A stretch of 10,437 bases of DNA, from contig DAOWMC010000016.1 in the NCBI GenBank assembly GCA_030643285.1, positions 1-10,437 of the forward strand. The letters run 5' to 3'. The notes beneath the pieces were generated by a model. That model was not told the origin of the DNA. It saw only the letters and a list, made by a program, of their open reading frames with translations, and did no database searches. This DNA comes from Methanobacteriota archaeon (GTDB taxonomy: Archaea; Halobacteriota; Syntropharchaeia; DAOWMC01). The position numbers and the translations under genes are program-made. Below, piece by piece: positions 8,192-10,437 of the stretch (the first letter of the stretch is position 1; the number at the start of each line of letters is the position of its first letter).

Positions 8192-8220
8192 AATCAGTGT
8201 AATCCGTGTTAATCTGTGTC
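8192..8220. repeat. Three tandem ~10-base units, consensus AATCNGTGTT
   Basis: The units are AATCAGTGT (8192-8200), AATCCGTGTT (8201-8210) and AATCTGTGTC (8211-8220). They differ mainly at the base after AATC. I recall similar AATCCGTGTTAATCTGTG strings scattered in intergenic DNA of many unrelated prokaryotes, but I could not search. The role is unknown. Confidence 0.7.
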
Positions 8221-8258
8221 TGATATCGCCCTATTCCTCAGTCAAGTGTTAAACCGGT

Positions 8259-8285
8259 CATATAAACTTTATGTACATATAATTT
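8259..8285 (+). promoter_or_regulatory. Possible TATA-box region for the secreted-protein gene
   Basis: Two A+T-rich stretches, CATATAAA (8259-8266) and CATATAATTT (8276-8285), are loosely like archaeal TATA boxes. From either, transcription would start some 25 bases downstream, at or inside the TGTGACTGT repeats, leaving a 5' leader of roughly 70-90 bases. There is no clear B-recognition element, so the call is weak. Confidence 0.25.
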
Positions 8286-8293
8286 TAATACTT

Positions 8294-8335
8294 GTTCAAA
8301 AAATGTGACTGTAAGTTCAAAAAAAATGTGACTGT
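8294..8335. repeat. Direct repeat pair GTTC-A(6/8)-TGTGACTGT
   Basis: Copy one (8294-8312) and copy two (8315-8335) share GTTC, a run of six or eight A, then TGTGACTGT. They are separated by two bases, and the TGTGACTGT cores are 23 bases apart, about two helical turns. The pair lies 40-80 bases before the start of the secreted-protein gene. It could be a tandem binding site for a regulator or a leftover of a transposon end with internal repeats; no transposase remains nearby. Confidence 0.75.
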
Positions 8336-8356
8336 CTTTGTAAAAATTTCATGAGC

Positions 8357-8366
8357 GGTGAGGGGG
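8357..8366 (+). promoter_or_regulatory. Ribosome-binding site of the secreted-protein gene
   Basis: GGTGAGGGGG contains GGTGA, matching the archaeal Shine-Dalgarno complement. It ends 10 bases before GTG 8377 and 4 bases before TTG 8371. No ATG in this frame occurs before the signal peptide, so the gene must use one of these two non-ATG starts. Confidence 0.45.
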
Positions 8367-8376
8367 CGCTTTGGAC

Positions 8377-10437
8377 GTGGCAATAGAACTTAAGAACATA
8401 AAAATACGAAAGATAATTGGGGTTGTATTTTGTTATTTGGTCGTGGGTGGTATTTTGATAAGTATGACGCCACACCCCGCTATAGCTTCGGGCCAGGATG
8501 AGGTAGGGGTATGGATGTTTGTTGGTAGTATCAGCGAAACCGCACAATCAAATCTAATCGAATATGGTGCTGATATTGTAATTTTAGGTAAATTCGAATG
8601 CAATAAAGATGGTACATTGGCACAAGAGTTTACCTCCCGCGATAAAGACTTTATGGACTGGTGTGATGATAATGATATCCAGATTCATGTGGCAATATAC
8701 TCCGGGGGTAGTGGTTGGGATTATGATAACTGGTTGGGGCAGGAGGAGGTGAGTGAAAATTTATTAAACGATATTGATACAAAAATTCTTAACAAAACAG
8801 AGGAGGGTTATAAAATAGATGGGATTCATCTCAATCTTGAACGTATATCTGACTGGCCACCTTCCGATGATGCAGCATCTGACTACGCTCAATTTTTAAC
8901 AGATTTAAGAAATTTAACAGACTCCAAAGGGCTATCAATTGCCATATCTGCAACTCCGGAACCTTTTATACATTATGATGAAACATACTATATAATCGAA
9001 AAACTTGACTTTTTTGTTGGCATGCTTTACTGGGCAGGGGCATACGGATGTGAAAATTATGATGATGTTGGAAATTGGTTTTCATCGAGCAATTACAGTT
9101 GGCTTGAAACCAAAGTAGATGACTATGCCTCAAAAGCAGAGGAGTTAAATGTAACTTTTTATATTTATATGGGCACCTTTGGCACAAGAATCGATATCAA
9201 TGGAGATCCAATTCGAGAAGAATTACAAACCGATGAATCCGAGTACGTTAATGATAACATTAACGAATTAAAAGATGTTGAAAACTCTTTTTTAAACTCG
9301 TCCGGTGTTTTGCTTTATAAATTCAAAGATCTGGAAAATCCCGATAAAACACTTGTGTGGAAAACACCATTTGGTATAAAAAAGGGAATTGACACGATAA
9401 AGGAAAATGGTGGTGATAAATATAAAGGCATCGTATTATTTAGATATAGGGGTACACAGGATCCTGATTGGAATGCGATCAACGGGAGTGAAACGCATCC
9501 ATTTCCAAAAGTGTCTATCGAGGAAATTGCTAATAGCAGTACCACCAAAACCATTCGTATCAACCTGACCAACCAGCAGGAAACAGAAGATACAAAGTGG
9601 GGTGAGGGTGCAACAGGTGTTCACATACATCTTACCGATGCTGAATTTACGAGCGTTGATGAGGGTGACTTTGATGCAATTTATGCATTAAATGATGAAG
9701 CAGAGGAAATTACAATCGCTGGAAGTAGCATTATTCATCTAACCAAGACTTATTTACTTGGAGAAAAAACGGCTTTATCGGGTGAAATAGAAATTGAAGT
9801 CACAGGGGACAACCCCGTTATCTATTACAGAGGATGGACTTTGGACAAGGACAACCTGGTTGAATCCAATCACTCAAATCATACTGGAGATTGGGTTAAT
9901 TACGTTGCAAGAGATCCATTTGATCATGTCGATGATATATATGATGGAACCCCCAATTTTATAAATTACAGGTGCTATGCAATGATTCAGACTGCTTCAC
10001 ACACCGGAAATGCTAATTTTGCCTCAAGTTCGGGTATAATAAAAGACCTTATTTCAATAAACGAAGCCGATCTACCAGAAAAAAACCCATACTTTGATTT
10101 TCCACATGGGCTTTTTGGATTTAATATAACCGGGCTAAAAAATGGTGAAACAATTAATGTGACAATCGACTTTCCACAGGATATACCAACAACAATGCAG
10201 TACTTTAAATATAATACCTCTTCTGAAGAATGGTATCAGATACCAATTGGCAGTAATGATGGGGGTGCCATAATATCAATCCAACTAACCGACGGTGGGA
10301 TTGGGGATGATGATGGCGTTTCAAATGGAGTAATCGTAGATTGTGGGGGTCCTGGAATCCAGATGGCACCAAACATCACATCCTTTTCACCCGAATCGTC
10401 TGTAAGCGATATGGAGGGATCATTTAGAACATTCAAC
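8377..10437 (+). CDS. Large secreted surface protein: GH18-like barrel, beta-rich domain, choice-of-anchor U-like segment (3' end outside window)
   Basis: The frame opens after TGA 8359-8361 and has no stop to the right edge: 687 residues are visible. GTG 8377 is the start used; TTG 8371 would add two residues. A signal peptide is clear: basic KNIKIRK (6-12), a hydrophobic core to about 30, and a PAIAS site near 34-38. Residues 44 to about 370 look like a GH18-type barrel: DGIHLNLE (148-155) in place of the usual DGxDxDxE, GLSIAISATPEP, MLYW (216-219) and a last strand GIVLFRY (351-357). Glu155 is kept, but the second and third acidic positions are His151 and Asn153. A beta-rich region follows (379-578), then FGFNITGLKNGETINVTI (580-597) to GGIGDDDGVSNGVIVD (640-655), like 'choice-of-anchor U' domains, then the start of an archaeal surface-protein repeat. 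Fourteen Asn-X-Ser/Thr sequons fit an N-glycosylated exterior protein. Activity is doubtful; glycan binding is the alternative. Confidence 0.8.
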   Translation, partial: MAIELKNIKIRKIIGVVFCYLVVGGILISMTPHPAIASGQDEVGVWMFVGSISETAQSNLIEYGADIVILGKFECNKDGTLAQEFTSRDKDFMDWCDDNDIQIHVAIYSGGSGWDYDNWLGQEEVSENLLNDIDTKILNKTEEGYKIDGIHLNLERISDWPPSDDAASDYAQFLTDLRNLTDSKGLSIAISATPEPFIHYDETYYIIEKLDFFVGMLYWAGAYGCENYDDVGNWFSSSNYSWLETKVDDYASKAEELNVTFYIYMGTFGTRIDINGDPIREELQTDESEYVNDNINELKDVENSFLNSSGVLLYKFKDLENPDKTLVWKTPFGIKKGIDTIKENGGDKYKGIVLFRYRGTQDPDWNAINGSETHPFPKVSIEEIANSSTTKTIRINLTNQQETEDTKWGEGATGVHIHLTDAEFTSVDEGDFDAIYALNDEAEEITIAGSSIIHLTKTYLLGEKTALSGEIEIEVTGDNPVIYYRGWTLDKDNLVESNHSNHTGDWVNYVARDPFDHVDDIYDGTPNFINYRCYAMIQTASHTGNANFASSSGIIKDLISINEADLPEKNPYFDFPHGLFGFNITGLKNGETINVTIDFPQDIPTTMQYFKYNTSSEEWYQIPIGSNDGGAIISIQLTDGGIGDDDGVSNGVIVDCGGPGIQMAPNITSFSPESSVSDMEGSFRTFN

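Larger units (their letters stand above)
8054..8376. other. Divergent intergenic region with two repeat arrays and possible promoters
   Basis: The 323 bases separate the flippase gene (minus) from the secreted-protein gene (plus) and must hold the promoters for both. I see no RNA gene and no convincing ORF. Contents include a perfect palindrome ATCTATAGAT (8137-8146), the inverted pair GTGATAT (8081-8087) and ATATCAC (8147-8153), three tandem 10-base units (8192-8220), A+T-rich TATA-like stretches (8259-8290) and two copies of a TGTGACTGT-containing repeat (8294-8335). The palindrome may be an operator, but nothing else supports that. Confidence 0.6.

Noticed and set aside
8054..8376. Possible tRNA or other structured RNA in the intergenic region
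   Set aside because: No cloverleaf, CCA end or long stable stem was found; only short repeats and a 10-base palindrome.
8351..8386. Short ORF MSGEGALWTWQ ending in TAG before the surface-protein gene, as a possible leader peptide or pyrrolysine site
   Set aside because: There is no ribosome-binding site before the ATG, reading through the TAG meets TAA a few codons later, and the sequence is better explained as the ribosome-binding site and start region of the downstream gene.
8317..8547. 76-residue minus-strand ORF over the intergenic repeats and the signal peptide region
   Set aside because: It is antisense to a convincing signal peptide and barrel start, is of low complexity, and shows no recognisable family.
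8966..9630. Several minus-strand ORFs of 64-85 residues inside the surface-protein gene
   Set aside because: They are shadows of the long plus-strand reading frame, which is open to the right edge and has recognisable domains.

Overview
The window looks archaeal, most likely from the methanogen/ANME side of the Euryarchaeota (Methanosarcinales, Methanophagales or relatives). The grounds are: a DUF2206-type membrane protein; a large secreted protein with many N-glycosylation sequons, a 'choice-of-anchor U' type segment (GGIGDDDGVSNGVIVD) and the start of a surface-protein Ig-like repeat (SFSPESSVSDMEG...RTFN); Shine-Dalgarno-like GGTG/GAGGTG sites; and A+T-rich DNA. I cannot name the species.

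The layout has three parts. (1) Positions 3-5230, plus strand, hold four tightly packed genes, probably one operon: the 3' part of a DUF2206-like polytopic membrane protein, a GT4 glycosyltransferase, an asparagine-synthetase-like protein and a polysaccharide pyruvyl transferase family protein. Junctions are a 10-base overlap, a 4-base gap and a 4-base ATGA overlap. (2) Positions 5254-8053, minus strand, hold two overlapping genes: an oligosaccharide flippase (upstream) and a PaaK/CapK-type adenylate-forming enzyme (downstream). They run convergently towards the first operon with only 23 bases between. (3) A 323-base divergent intergenic region (8054-8376) carries two short repeat arrays and possible promoter elements. 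After it comes a large secreted protein on the plus strand, with a signal peptide, a GH18-like barrel and surface domains, which runs off the right edge.

Together this is a cell-surface glycan locus: sugar transfer (GT4, perhaps DUF2206), lipid-linked glycan export (flippase), decoration (pyruvyl transfer; acyl or amide chemistry by the PaaK-like and AsnB-like proteins), and next to it a glycosylated surface protein with a sugar-binding or sugar-cleaving fold. The most unusual item is the AsnB-like protein. It lacks the N-terminal catalytic Cys and other glutamine-site residues, keeps the ATP-binding SGGVDS loop, and has Tyr where asparagine synthetases have a Glu. That combination recalls beta-lactam synthetase-type members more than true asparagine synthetases. 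No tRNA, rRNA, CRISPR array or intact mobile element was seen.
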